DNA of 64,000 nucleotides. Source: Circinella minor. Taxonomy: Eukaryota; Mucoromycota; Mucoromycetes; Mucorales; Lichtheimiaceae. The notes beneath the pieces were generated by a model. It was not told the DNA's origin and did not search any database. It was given only the letters and a program-made list of their open reading frames with translations. Numbering within the stretch: the first letter of the stretch is position 1; the number at the start of each line of letters is the position of its first letter. Both the position numbers and the translations under genes were made by a program. Shown here piece after piece: positions 1-11,791 of this stretch. The DNA is taken from NCBI GenBank assembly GCA_016758965.1, contig JAEPRB010000040.1:161621-225620 (forward strand). Direction: 5' to 3'.

Positions 1-865
1 TGGCTGCGGAACATTAAGGGAGTTATCACTAATTTTTTGACACAACCATTTTGATTGGTTTTTTTTATTTTAATAAGAAAATGATAAAAAAAAATTAAAT
101 ATTTACTTTTTTCTGGTTTTTTTTTAAATAATGGCAACCATTTTTGAGCCCCAATTTACGTTTTTTTTTTTCAGTTCTTGCTTGCTAGATGTCTAGATGT
201 AATCTAACCCTCATACTGTGTCAATTATTATAACAAGTTTTCATATACATGTATACTCGAAGATGTGAAATGTAAATATATTTTAAATGTGCTCCTCACT
301 TCGCTACATATAATCTATTTCCCCTATAGTATATCCAGCTTTACTATGTAGGATGATTAATAGTATACGGTGTGCATAAATGTGTATCGCCAGGAAAAAA
401 TCGATGTTGTTTTAACGAAGCTGTAAATGATAGGTCACCATATGACATCAGCTGATGATGTTTGTATTAAGCTTGGCGAACAAGTTTTTTTTTTATCGCG
501 ACAATGGCAATAAAAAAAAACTGTGCCGATATATACTACCATAAAATATATTGTTTAAACTATGCATTTAAAAGGGTAAGCATCATCATAGTAACATTGT
601 TGTTTCATATTACTATCGTAATGAACGCCTCTCGGCTTAAACAAAAAAAGTAAAATCGTGTAACAAAGTCAACTGAAAATAAGTGCCACTTCGACTCCAA
701 CCCAATCTACTTCCCACGATGATGAACAAAGAATGCTAGTCGGTTCCTGCGGAAATCAGTCGGAGTGACGCTTTTTATTATAAAAGTACGCGTCTTCTAT
801 ATATAACTCACCGCATACACAAACACTCTTCTTTTACTTCTTTTTCATTTTTTCTTCTATAAACA
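1..865. other. Intergenic region and M3 peptidase promoter
   Basis: No coding region is supported. The sequence is AT-rich with A/T homopolymers. The last ~90 bp before the oligopeptidase start hold a TATA-like box and a pyrimidine-rich leader, typical of a fungal core promoter. Confidence 0.5.
779..786 (+). promoter_or_regulatory. TATA box of the M3 oligopeptidase gene
   Basis: TATAAAAG lies 80 bp upstream of the ATG at 866 and is followed by a pyrimidine-rich leader. Position and sequence fit a core promoter; there is no direct transcript evidence. Confidence 0.45.
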
Positions 866-3800
866 ATGACAACGATCGCCCCTGCACCATCTCTTGATTT
901 CAGCATTAACGCTGAACAGGTAAATGAAATTACCAAAGCTATTATTAAAGAAGAGCTCGAAACAAACGATGCCATTGCTCCCTTGAAGCCAGAAGAGCGA
1001 ACTTATGAAAATGTCATTCCTCGGTTGATTCACCTTGAAAACACTTTGTCAGGTATATATAATCATAACATAAAAATAGAGATAGGGTGAATAATACAAG
1101 AAAATGTCAATCTCTTGCGATTACTTATCTTTTTTGTTGGATATGTCGTATACTAGGCAAAATCCAACTTGTTGGTTCACTCAGTCAAATTTCACCTGAC
1201 GCAGCCGTCCGTGAAGCATCCGTCGCTGCTGAAAAAGAATATGAAGATTTCAGTATTGAACAAACTATGCGTCATGATCTTTACGTTGTTATTCAAAGTG
1301 TCATTGAAAAAACTGATCGTTCCAAGTTGTCTGCTGAAGAAGATCGATTACTTACAAAGACTGAACGTAGCTACCGTCGCAATGGTTTACATCTTCCCGA
1401 AGATAAGCGTAACGAGTTCAAAGAATTACGTAAGCGCTTGAGTGAAGTGTGTATAGAATTTATGAAGAATTGGAGTCGTGAAAGCAGCAGTAAGTATTTG
1501 TTTTTTTTTAAAAGAAAGACAAAAATGTTATTATCATTACTTTTCGAAGAAAGCTTACCTAAGATTATTATTCTCTTCTTTTACTCGTAACTAGCTGTCA
1601 AATTTACCAAGGTAACGAAAATAGTACAACGAGCCCAACTTTTAAAGAAAAGGGGAGGAGTACTTGTATATATTAAAAGAAAAAATTATCTTTTCTGTTT
1701 ATGTAGGAAGAGCTTGAAGGAATGGATGACGACTTCTTGGGTACGCATAATACAAGTGTTTTACGTTTCTTTTTTAATTTATTATTAGTTTACTTACATT
1801 TAATCCATATTAACATACAGGTGGATTGACTACCGAAGAAGAAGATGGTGTAAAGAAATATGTCCTGACTATGAAGTAAGATCAGATTTATTGGAAAGGC
1901 GAGGTGGGATGAATATTGATATTTAATGGCTTTTATTTAACATTCAATTTTTTTTAGGTATCCTGGTAAAATTTCAACTTTGTCAACCATTACTATTACT
2001 ATATATAGATATACTAATGAATGTGCTTTTTTTCTTCTCTGTACAATTAATTAGATGTTCGACCTGGTAAGACATCTTTCACTTTCCTTTTTTTATTTAT
2101 ATTTGCTAGTATATATTTATTTATTAATAATAATTACTGTGTTTTGATCAGTACTCAAGATTTGTAAAAACGAAAACACTCGTAAGACTTACATCACTGC
2201 ATTTGACTCACGTAACAGAGAAAACATTGTTTTGCTTGAAGAGGTAATTTTTTTGGGGTGGTCAAGTGTCATTCTGGTGTAACAAATGTCATAACACTAT
2301 GGCGTAAACTTTTATTCTAACAACTTTTAATAATAATAATAACAATAATAATAATAATAGGCTGTTCGTCTTCGTAGACAATGTGCAAAGGTTAGTATTG
2401 CTTTTGATTAGATGGTACAAGCCGTTAAAAATTGAAAATTCATACACTTAACTTTTTCTTTGTGCGGGTTGTTAGATTTTGGGTTACAAGTCTCATGCTG
2501 ATTATGTTCTTGAAGTCAAGATGGCGAAGACTGTTGAAGCCGTTCGAGATGTAAGTTTTTATTTATGCTGTCTTCTTTTTAATTAATATATAGATAGATA
2601 GAAAGCTAATATAAAAAGGTAATCAAATTACGATTTAGTTTGTCGATGATTTGGCCAAGAGATTGCATGAACCCGGTCTCAAAGATATTGAAAAGCTGAA
2701 GGATATTAAACAGGTAATAATAAGCATTTATAGATAGAGGAACTTTGTTTTTTCTTGTTCTTGTTCCTGTTACGTTTTTAAATTTTTTTTTTTTTCAATT
2801 TGTAATAGAATGAGAAAGCTTCTCGTGGTGAAGAATTCGATGGTACTTTAAACCCATGGGACACCAGCTACTACGAACGTATCTTATTGGAGAAGGAATA
2901 CTCTGTTGATCAAGAAGAAATTAAAAAATATTTTAGTCTTGAGACAACCATCGAAAGTTCGTATAATACGCATATATTTTTATGATCTGTAAATACCCAC
3001 TTTTACTTATTATGCGACAATTGATTAATAATAGAAATGCTTGAGATTTACGAAAAAGTGCTCGGTCTTAAGTTTGTCAAGGTTCCTGCTGATAAAGCCG
3101 TCGTATGGCACCCTGATGTTCAATTATTTGAATGTTGGGATGCTGTTGAAGATAAGAGCTTTTCAGGCTATATGTACCTAGATTTGTTCCCTCGTGATAG
3201 TAAATGTATGTTTTGTTTTATTTAACTATTTTTATCCCTATACTTCTTTATGTTATACTCATTATTATACATGGATTTTTAATAATAATAGATCCTCATG
3301 CTGCTTGTTTCCCAATGCAACCTTCTTATATTGCTGATGACGGTTCTCGTGTCGCACCCATTGCTGCTATGGTTGCTAACTTTACAAAGCCGTGAGTAAC
3401 AAAATAGCAATATATTACCTTTAAATAATCCAACTAAAACCGGTAATAATACTTTTTTAGAACTGCTGATAAGCCTTCGCTTTTGAAGCACGATGAAGTC
3501 GTTACTCTTTTCCATGAATTGGTATGATATTACATTTGACATGTATCTTGACTTATTATAAATATAAACTAATAATTTGAACCTGTAAAACATATATATA
3601 GGGCCACGTTATGCATCATCTCTGTAGTCGTACCAGATTTGCTCGGTTCCATGGCACTTCTGTTGAAGGTGACTTCGTTGAAGCACCATCTCAAGTAAAA
3701 TATAATCTTCTTACTTTCATCAATTATTTGGGGAAAGAAATAATAAATATCTCATCATTGTTATTTTTTTATTTTATTGTTTAGATGTTGGAGAACTGGT

Positions 3801-4578
3801 GTTATGATTACAAATCTCTCAAGTATCTTTCCGCTCATTTTGAAACTGGTGAAACTATTTCGGATGAAATTATTGATCGTATCATCAAATCAAAGAATGT
3901 GATTGCTGCCTTGTTGAACCTTCGTCAATTGTTCTTTGGTATTTTTGATATGGAAATTCATACATCTGAGGATGAAAATCTGGATACTACCAAGATCTAC
4001 AATTCTTTGCGTGAAAAGGTTTCACTTGTAAAGGCACCTGAGGTATGTGTTTATATTTGGCATAGAATTTACTACTATCCCATACGTATCTAATACTCAC
4101 AGACGTTTTTTTTATTAGGGCTCATGTGGTCAAGCATCCTTTGGACATCTTATGGGGGGTTATGATTCTGGTAATGATTATATACAAAATTCATTTTATT
4201 CACATGATAACAACGATTTTTTTTTGAATTCTTTAACAAATATATTAACTGTTCTTCTTATGAATATTTTTATAAAAGGTTATTATGGTTACATGTGGTC
4301 TAAGGTGTTCTCGAGTGACATGTTCTTTAGCAAATTTGAATCTGATACACTTTCACCAGAAACCGGATATTCCTACCGTAAATGTATTCTCGAAAAGGGC
4401 AGCAGCAAGTAATGTATCAACCCAAAAAAAATAGCTTATCTCTTTTTCTCGCTTGGTTGTTTATCAATACTAATAACAAACACATTTTATTAGGGACGGT
4501 ATGGATTTGTTAATTGATTTCCTTGGCCGTGAACCATCATCTGATGCTTTCATGAGAGAAGATATTGGTGTACAATAG
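866..4578 (+). CDS. PRD1: M3 family zinc oligopeptidase (thimet oligopeptidase/saccharolysin type)
   Basis: Cytosolic-type zinc metallopeptidase that degrades short peptides. Twenty exons splice to 2016 nt (671 aa), normal for the M3A family: 866-1052, 1157-1489, 1595-1611, 1707-1740, 1821-1875, 1958-1965, 2055-2066, 2152-2243, 2361-2390, 2476-2550, 2639-2713, 2809-2956, 3035-3205, 3292-3391, 3461-3521, 3602-3694, 3785-4042, 4119-4170, 4279-4408, 4494-4578. The catalytic motif [15 protein letters not shown] (HExxH) is interrupted by the intron after 3521. The downstream zinc ligand region [14 protein letters not shown] is at 3670-3800, and the conserved C-terminal [15 protein letters not shown] spans 4152-4310. 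Three exons are only 17, 8 and 12 nt. I see no mitochondrial leader or signal peptide. The start is the first ATG after the TATA box. The family call is secure; the exact orthologue (Prd1) is likely. Confidence 0.93.
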
Positions 4579-5547
4579 CCAAAAGCTGAAATATGGGGAC
4601 ATTTATAAATATATAGTTTTATATATCAGAGTTGGATTTTTTTTCTTGATTGTTCAATTAAATTTTTTCCTGAATGCTTGTTATACATCTTTTTTTTTTT
4701 TTTGTTTTTTGTCAATGCATGTCACTAATAAAAACATTTTAATCCCAGAAACAAATGTGAATTTTTAAAATTATAAAAGTAGGATTTGTACCAAGTTCCT
4801 GTCTTTCCGTCTCTACTCTACTTATGAGTACGTACGGCAATTCGAAATTCATCTTTGATAGCACCAATTAAGCTTAGTGTATACATATTATATATATCTG
4901 TCGTCTCATGGTTTCCCTTGATCTCTACATTATCTAATACATCAGTTGATTATTTTGACTCTTCGACAACGGCTATAAAGTATCGGGTAAATAAAATGGA
5001 TTTAAGCTATTATCTGATATATTATAAACAGCATCTTGATCTAGCTTGTATACAACGAAGCTGAATTATGTGAAATAAAATGCTCACTTTCTCTCCTGTC
5101 GTATCTTCATTTGGGATCTCTTTGCTTGACCATAGGATATTCTACCCTGTATCTTCTGTTACATTTCACTTGCTTTTAATTTTGCTGATGAAAGACGTTG
5201 TTTTTTGTTTGTTGATTATCACAACAGAAATCCTGGTGGAATGGTGATTTTCAATCGCGAACAACCAAATAGTGCGTCGCTGTTGTTTTTGCTTTTGACA
5301 CTGAGCATACTGGTTGCTGCTAGTAGTACCTTTTGGTTCTTTTCCGAGTTTGGCTGCTTCAACGTCGATTGCTTCTGCCGAAAATCCAGTGTGAGTCTTC
5401 AAATCAATTTTCTACCTCGTAGGAACAGACGATGGTAAAAAGAGGAGTTTGTTACTGATCGCTTTTACTTCTGAAATGACTGATTATTGTTTTGATTGCC
5501 TCTCCTATAAGAAGACATGTATTTTGTTCCGGGTAATTAAATCCATC

Positions 5548-5602
<55 letters not shown>

Positions 5603-6047
5603 AGAATAACTATAGAAACTTATTGGAATCAAGTTAATAACTTGGGAATCAATGATACAGTCAAACATGTTTCAGTTAATCTGACATGCGTGGTTGAAGT
5701 TTGATGTTATTATTGCTATGTTTGATCTCATTCTTCTAAAACAAGGATAGTGTAGCTTATTATTTTATTAAAATAACAATCTGCAATTTAATATGTGTTT
5801 ATTTTACATAAAATTTTTTCAGCCCGAGGTTGATGGGGTGATGTTGTTTCTATTAACTTATATTAGCTTTTATTGAATGTAAACAAAGAGACTAAATGAA
5901 AGAGAAAAACGGTTATGTGACCAAGACAAATATGTTTAGTAGCATAGTTTGAATTTATACATCGTTTATTTAAAATATTATATATACAGTTCTTGATTAC
6001 GTTATTTTGAAACAGATAGATTTAAGTTGAAGAAAAAATATAATTAA
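4579..6047. other. Intergenic region between M3 peptidase and aldolase
   Basis: About 1.5 kb separating the 3' ends of two convergent genes. It contains a TA/TG microsatellite (5547-5600) and one 78-codon minus-strand frame (5166-5402, Gln/Lys-rich, with GFSAEAIDVEAAKLGKEPKG) that has coding-like composition but no recognised domain, promoter or splice partners. I do not call it a gene. Confidence 0.4.
5547..5600. repeat. Compound (TA)n(TG)n microsatellite
   Basis: An uninterrupted TA dinucleotide run passes directly into an uninterrupted TG run of about 16 units, ending at 5600. Both are visible directly in the sequence. Confidence 0.95.
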
Positions 6048-6576
6048 TTACAAAGTATGGACATTTCCAAGATCATGACAAGCTTCTTGAACTCGCATAA
6101 TCATTGACTTTTCAGCAGCTCTAATTACAGCACGAGGATCATATTGTTTCTTATTGGGAATCTCGGGTCCTTCCGGATTACCGACTTGAGTTTGCAAATA
6201 TTCTTTGTTGGCTTCATAATATTTATGAATACCATCCCAATAAGCCCATTGTGTATCTGTATCCACATTCATCTTCACGACACCATTGCGCACAGCTTCA
6301 TGGATTTCTTCTTTAGTTGATCCAGATCCACCATGGAACACAAATAGAACAGGGTGTTCCTTATCGGTACCCAATTGTTTCTTGACATAGGCTTGATGTT
6401 TAGCTAACAATTCGGGATGTAATTTGACATTACCGGGAGCATACGATCCATGAACATTTCCAAAAGCGGCAGCAATTGAAAAGTATTTTGAAACAGAAGA
6501 AAATGCTTTGTAAATATCCCAAATATCCTCGGGTTGAGAAAATAAAGAGCTGTTTTCAACATCTTCATTATTAACT

Positions 6577-6608
<32 letters not shown>

Positions 6609-7306
6609 CATTTCTAGCCATTGTTTCATGGGCGCCATGCGTTTCAAATAATCGACACAGATTCGAATATTGTCTTCTTTGGGTTCTTTAGACAAATCTA
6701 ACATGTGGGAGGAAAAGAGGGGCTCGCCGTGGGCCTTGAAGTATTCCTCATCAGCACGAAGCATACCGTCAAACCACGGTAAGAGGTTCTTTGCACAATG
6801 ATCAGTGTGTAAAATGACGGGAATACCGTATGCCTTTGCAACAGAACGGACATACTGATAAAAAAAATATGATTATTTTTTGGTCAAATTTTTAGCTACA
6901 CAGCTTAACAAAATAAAATAATAGCAATAATGATAGACAGCAGTTCTTACATGAGCACCAGAAATAGCCCCAAGTATCGAAGCCTGTTGAGAGCTGTTAT
7001 CGAGGCCTTTTCCAGCGAAAAAATCGGCACCACCATTAGAAAATTGAACCATGATAGGTGAACGAATATCTCTTGCTGCTTCTAAAACAGCATTTACTGT
7101 ACTATTTTTTATGTATTTGTATGTGTTAAAGAGTAAAATCAAATGCGGTCATAGATATGGATGATGTTGTGAAAAAAAGTACGATACCTTGTTGAAGTGG
7201 CATTAATAGATGGAATAGCAAAGTTATGCTCTTCAGCATATTGAAAAACCTTTAATACATCATCACCAGTAATAACACCGGCTGGCACAATATCAGCAAT
7301 ACCCAT
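6048..7306 (-). CDS. FBA1: Fructose-bisphosphate aldolase, class II (zinc-dependent)
   Basis: Cytosolic glycolytic/gluconeogenic enzyme that cleaves fructose-1,6-bisphosphate to glyceraldehyde-3-phosphate and dihydroxyacetone phosphate. Three exons (7188-7306, 6951-7101, 6048-6854) give 1077 nt, 358 aa, the usual fungal length. The N-terminus MGIADIVPAGVITGDDVLKV is typical. Zinc and active-site motifs are intact: HTDHCAKN, the NVHGSYAPGNVKL loop, FHGGSGS and VKMNVDTDTQWA. Both introns are GT-AG. A TATA box lies ~70 bp upstream on the minus strand. The gene is convergent with the M3 peptidase. The enzyme class is unambiguous; class I aldolase is excluded by these motifs. Confidence 0.97.
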
Positions 7307-7373
7307 TTTTATTTTATTATATGTATTTGAAAAAATATAAAAAAAAGACTCAAGGATATATTGTAAACAGGGT

Positions 7374-7381
7374 TTTATATA
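7374..7381 (-). promoter_or_regulatory. TATA box of the aldolase gene
   Basis: Read on the minus strand this is TATATAAA, 68-75 bp upstream of the ATG at 7306. Its placement matches other strong promoters in this window. Confidence 0.45.
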
Positions 7382-10300
7382 TACGATTAATTAATAATTT
7401 GACAGGGGTCTACATTTTTGAATTACCTAAAATAAAATAAAAATTATAGCTACCATAAAAAATAGCATATGATTTTGAATATTAGAAAAACCCATGTTTT
7501 TTTACTTTACCCTTATTACATTATGAACCCATCAAAATATTTGATTCAGTTATATATGAAAGCAATTCAATAGTGTCAGACCAGAGATATATGGAAGGTT
7601 TTATCATCCGTGAAATAGGTTGATTGAGCTTATCGTCTAAGTCTGTAGTAATCGTGCTGGGTAGTGCCACATTTATGTTAGAATCCCTTCCTTTACTATT
7701 AAAATTTAACTTTAACATATTTAATTTATTGATTATGTACAAATATTAAGTATTGTTTGTAGCTTAACTGTAGTCAAAAAGTATATTTGATACAAAAATG
7801 ACCAAAATAATAATAATGAAAATATCCAAACATAAAATCAAGGAGTATCAAGAAAAGGAAGAAAAAAAATGTCATTATCCTTGAGATAGGTAGTGTAATA
7901 AAATGTAATTTTTTCTAGAATGTTGTTCTTGAAGAAGATTATCTGACAAAAAATTGATGGCATTTTTAAACGGATTACAGCTAGAGCTTGTATTTAATTA
8001 TCTTTACCAATTATATTTTGACTGTTTATGAACATTTCCACTTGAATTTCCATGTCTTGTTATTACTACGGAAGTGTTAGGTACTATTGCTGAGATTTGC
8101 TGGTGCGTAAAAAGCTTTTTACTCGTAATGAACTGAAAGCTTATTCTTGGAAACTTCTTGGGTTGATAAACTGCCATCCACTCATTTATTTTTACTTAAA
8201 TATATACTTTTTGATAAATACAAAGGTTTTTTTATACATGATATTTTTCTTGGGCTGATTATTTTACATAAATTAGCAATTACTAAATTGATTTGTATTG
8301 CTCCTGTTGGTATATTATAATATGCATATATAATATTTAGCTCTATTATTATATTTAATTAGTATACTAAGCCCGTAATGGAATATGAGGATCATTTTAT
8401 TCTTAAAAACACCTTTACGTAGTAAACAATAAAAAGAACGACATAATCATTAGTAGCTATCTTGTAAAGTCCTATGTTTACTTTATAATTACGTAACAAG
8501 TGTCCTGTGCGTGTTCCAAATTAGGAAGTTTAAGATATTAAAGTCATAACGACACTTAAGCGGCTGACCTCTGACTTGTTTGTTACTGCTTACAACGCAC
8601 AACTATAATTATATACTTGGATAATAATTTAGGTCTCTACAGTTGTATTACGGCGGTAATATACACTTTTTTGTTATTTTTAGCTATGTCTAAATAAGCC
8701 TTGGATGAAGAATATGGACCATTAATTTTGTAGCCTTTTATTTAAACGATTTGATAGGTATATTTATTGTATAGTAAATTGTATGAAAAATACAACCAAA
8801 GAGACCATGATTTTTTTTAAGGCCACAATTCAAGTTCTGAATTAGTCAGTGCTCAGTACGTACTAAATTATAAATACATTATATATATATATATAAGAAA
8901 ATCAGTGTAAAAAATAATCAATGTAAATCATTGTTTTAGAGAGCTTACCTTTAATGTTTGTAAAAATGTACACATGATGGATATTCGGTTACAGCATCAT
9001 CCAGTTAAATGCGATACAACACACCTAAATGAGGATCTTGCTTTATGCAGAATATTGAGGAGTATCGTCTTGTATTTCACTGTCTTGCTCCCGTTCAATA
9101 ACATAGGTCACTTTAATGTATATCGCCGTTTACTTCATCTTCATAAAATCAAATGGGGGTGCCGAGTGTACTGGTCCCTCTCTTCCATTGAGGTGTTTGT
9201 TGGGGAAGTTAGTGATCCGAGTAAAGGTCAAGCTCAGCCTAAAGGGTCAGTTAAGGCGGCCTTTTCAATAAACCATTCCTGATCATCGCTTACAAACAAA
9301 AAATAATCCGTTTTTAAAAGACAGGAAAGCTCCAAATGACAAACTCCTATAGCAAAACTGCTAACCATAAGATATTTTATTTTAATACTAGACACTGGGT
9401 TGTGTAATTTTCTATACTGGTGAACAAATTTATATAGAAAATTTCCCACGAATTAAAAGTACCTTCAATCGACCCGTAATTTCTTCCGTTTTCTCTCAAG
9501 ATATCACAATAGAAGACAGCACGCTGGTTGACTCTATATCTACTTTCATAATACATCATCTCGTGATACTAATTAGCTTTGATATTTTCCGGTGATTAAG
9601 TGCATAGCATAATCATATGTTTTACTATAGTTTAGTAAGGGGCTAATAAGGTGTTTTTTAGTACTATGCTTTGTTATATATGGTAAAGCACGATGTTGAG
9701 ATTGTAAGATGAAATACGTTACCTTATAATTCTTTCATACTTCGCTTAATATGATGCAGTATTGTCACATTTGTCCTGAATCTTAATGATATTTTTCAAA
9801 TACCGGAAAATGCATAATGACGTAGTTATACAGCAGACGATTTTAATTTTTTTCAAAAAAACAAGGTAATATGTAGCGAAATGCATTTAATAAAATAGCA
9901 ACGTGTAAATTATTTGGTGTATAAGGCCTATCATACTTTTAAGAAAGCATAATAATGACAAACGAAAAAAAAGAAGCTTTTTTGTCGCCATTATTATTAT
10001 CCTTCACCCCTCTTCCTTATGCACGAAAAATTCCGGCCCCCTTTTTTTTTTATATTTCACGACCCCTTCCATTTATATGGTGAGTGTCGTTATTTTTTTT
10101 TTTTTTTCATTTTAATTATTTATTATACACAACTTCAATTCTCTTAAAGAAGCCCCGCTCCTAGTTTTCCCGTGATAAATACACCTGTGGTTTAAGTCAC
10201 TCCTGTAAGATCATTCACTGTGTTAATAATAAATATAAGGGTTGCTGTGAGAAAACGGTGACGCGGATTACAAAATATGCTCCAAAATGAATATTGTCTC

Positions 10301-11791
10301 GGAGTGAATAACAAGAAAATTAGACACTATTAAGACATAAACTACATGGAAGACAGACTATTGGCATAAGGGAATCGGGATCAATTATGATACTATATAC
10401 TATTCTTTAGTATTGCTTCTACGCCTTTATCTTAATTGTAATCCTACTTGTAAACTCGTCTTGCTCTCGTTCCTGCTAATAGCAGGAGTACTAGAATTAA
10501 ACTGTAGTGTAATGTAATAATATATACTATTGTTAGCATCAATCTTACAGCACGTAAAAAAATTGGTAGTATCTGCATTGTACTAATAATAATCAAAACT
10601 TCAATACCCCAATGATATATTACAAACTGTATTTTATCTATCTCATTTTGTTTTGATGTATACTGTATGACAAAAGGGTATACTATTATACATTATAAGA
10701 CTTGGTTTTATTTTGAAGCATCTTTGATGTTAATGTTCCTGTTCTACGTACAATCATATTTTAATATGAATATAGCTGTCGTCAGTAATCCAAAGTAAGA
10801 TGGGTAAAAGAAGTAGGGCTATTTGACTCAGCAATCAAAAGATCTACTCCTTTTTTTTTATCATCCGCCCGGAAGCTATTGGTTGGCTGTTGTAACATAC
10901 TATAAACACACCCACTTTAAAAAATACGTATCAACATGATACATAGAACGCTCACTCAGATTTAGTTATAGTTGAATTAATGGTGAGCAGCATCACGTTT
11001 TAAATACGCAGTGATGTTTCATATGCAATGGACTAAACACATAATTGGCTTCCTGAATGCATTTTAGAAGAAATATTAATGTGATCATCCGGTAGCTGAC
11101 TCGGTAGTAACAACAGCTTCAATAGTAGTTATAGTATTATTAATTGTACTATCATTGAAGAACTTGTCCTTGGTATGGAAACGGTGATGAAAACGGCGCT
11201 AACAAAAGAAATTAGTAACAGTATATAAATTTATACCAAAAGTATACAAGACCTTGCAGTCATTTCTGAACGTATTCAATAAGCAGTAACATCAGGTTAA
11301 TCGAGAGCATAGAAGTGTAAGTGTGACAAACCGTAGTTTCACCATGCTGGTTCAATGATTGTCATGCCGATATTAGATTTGTTTGTATTGATCAACGAAA
11401 TACGAAACCAAGCACTGGTATTTGCATCAAAACATTGATATCATCAAAAATAAATAGCAACTAATATTTCATTTTTTAACTCCTACGTACCCCCGAAAAT
11501 AATTGATATTATGGAAATGATGTTAATAATAATGTTATTGATGGGCTTATTATCAGATAACAGAGATAAAAAGAGAGATTTTATATTTGGATTATAATTA
11601 AAACAAACTTATATGTACAGTTATTTTTATTTGAGTTTACTTTGTGCCAGCAAAACAATAAATTGGGGCTTAACAAGCGATGGCAATAACATAGGAGAAA
11701 AAAAAAGATGTTAAAGGTGTGCTAAATGAGGGAAAAAATATTTTTTTTTGTTTCTTGAAAAAGGGGTATTGCTGTAATATTTTTTTTCCAT
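7382..11791. other. Gene-poor intergenic region (4.4 kb)
   Basis: AT-rich sequence without a supportable intact gene. The only coding-like content is a decayed minus-strand relic at 9234-9559. Short open frames elsewhere (for example 7521-7742 and 8974-9282) lack domains, splice context or composition expected of genes. Confidence 0.5.
9234..9559 (-). pseudogene. Degenerate coding relic, possibly from a transposon
   Basis: Two overlapping minus-strand frames (9377-9559 and 9234-9449) read as protein-like sequence in series, with segments such as ESRYRVNQRAVFYCDILREN followed by VSDDQEWFIEKAALTDPLG. The reading frame shifts between them, and no start or splice signals frame them. The aromatic, basic composition resembles the C-terminal part of transposon proteins common in Mucorales, but this is impression only. 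It could equally be chance open sequence. Confidence 0.25.

Noticed and set aside
5166..5438. Overlapping frames of 77-78 codons on both strands between the M3 peptidase and aldolase genes
   Set aside because: The minus frame has coding-like composition, but no domain, start context, promoter or splice partner could be shown.
8974..9282. 102-codon plus frame in the gene-poor region
   Set aside because: No recognisable domain and it overlaps the more protein-like minus-strand relic.
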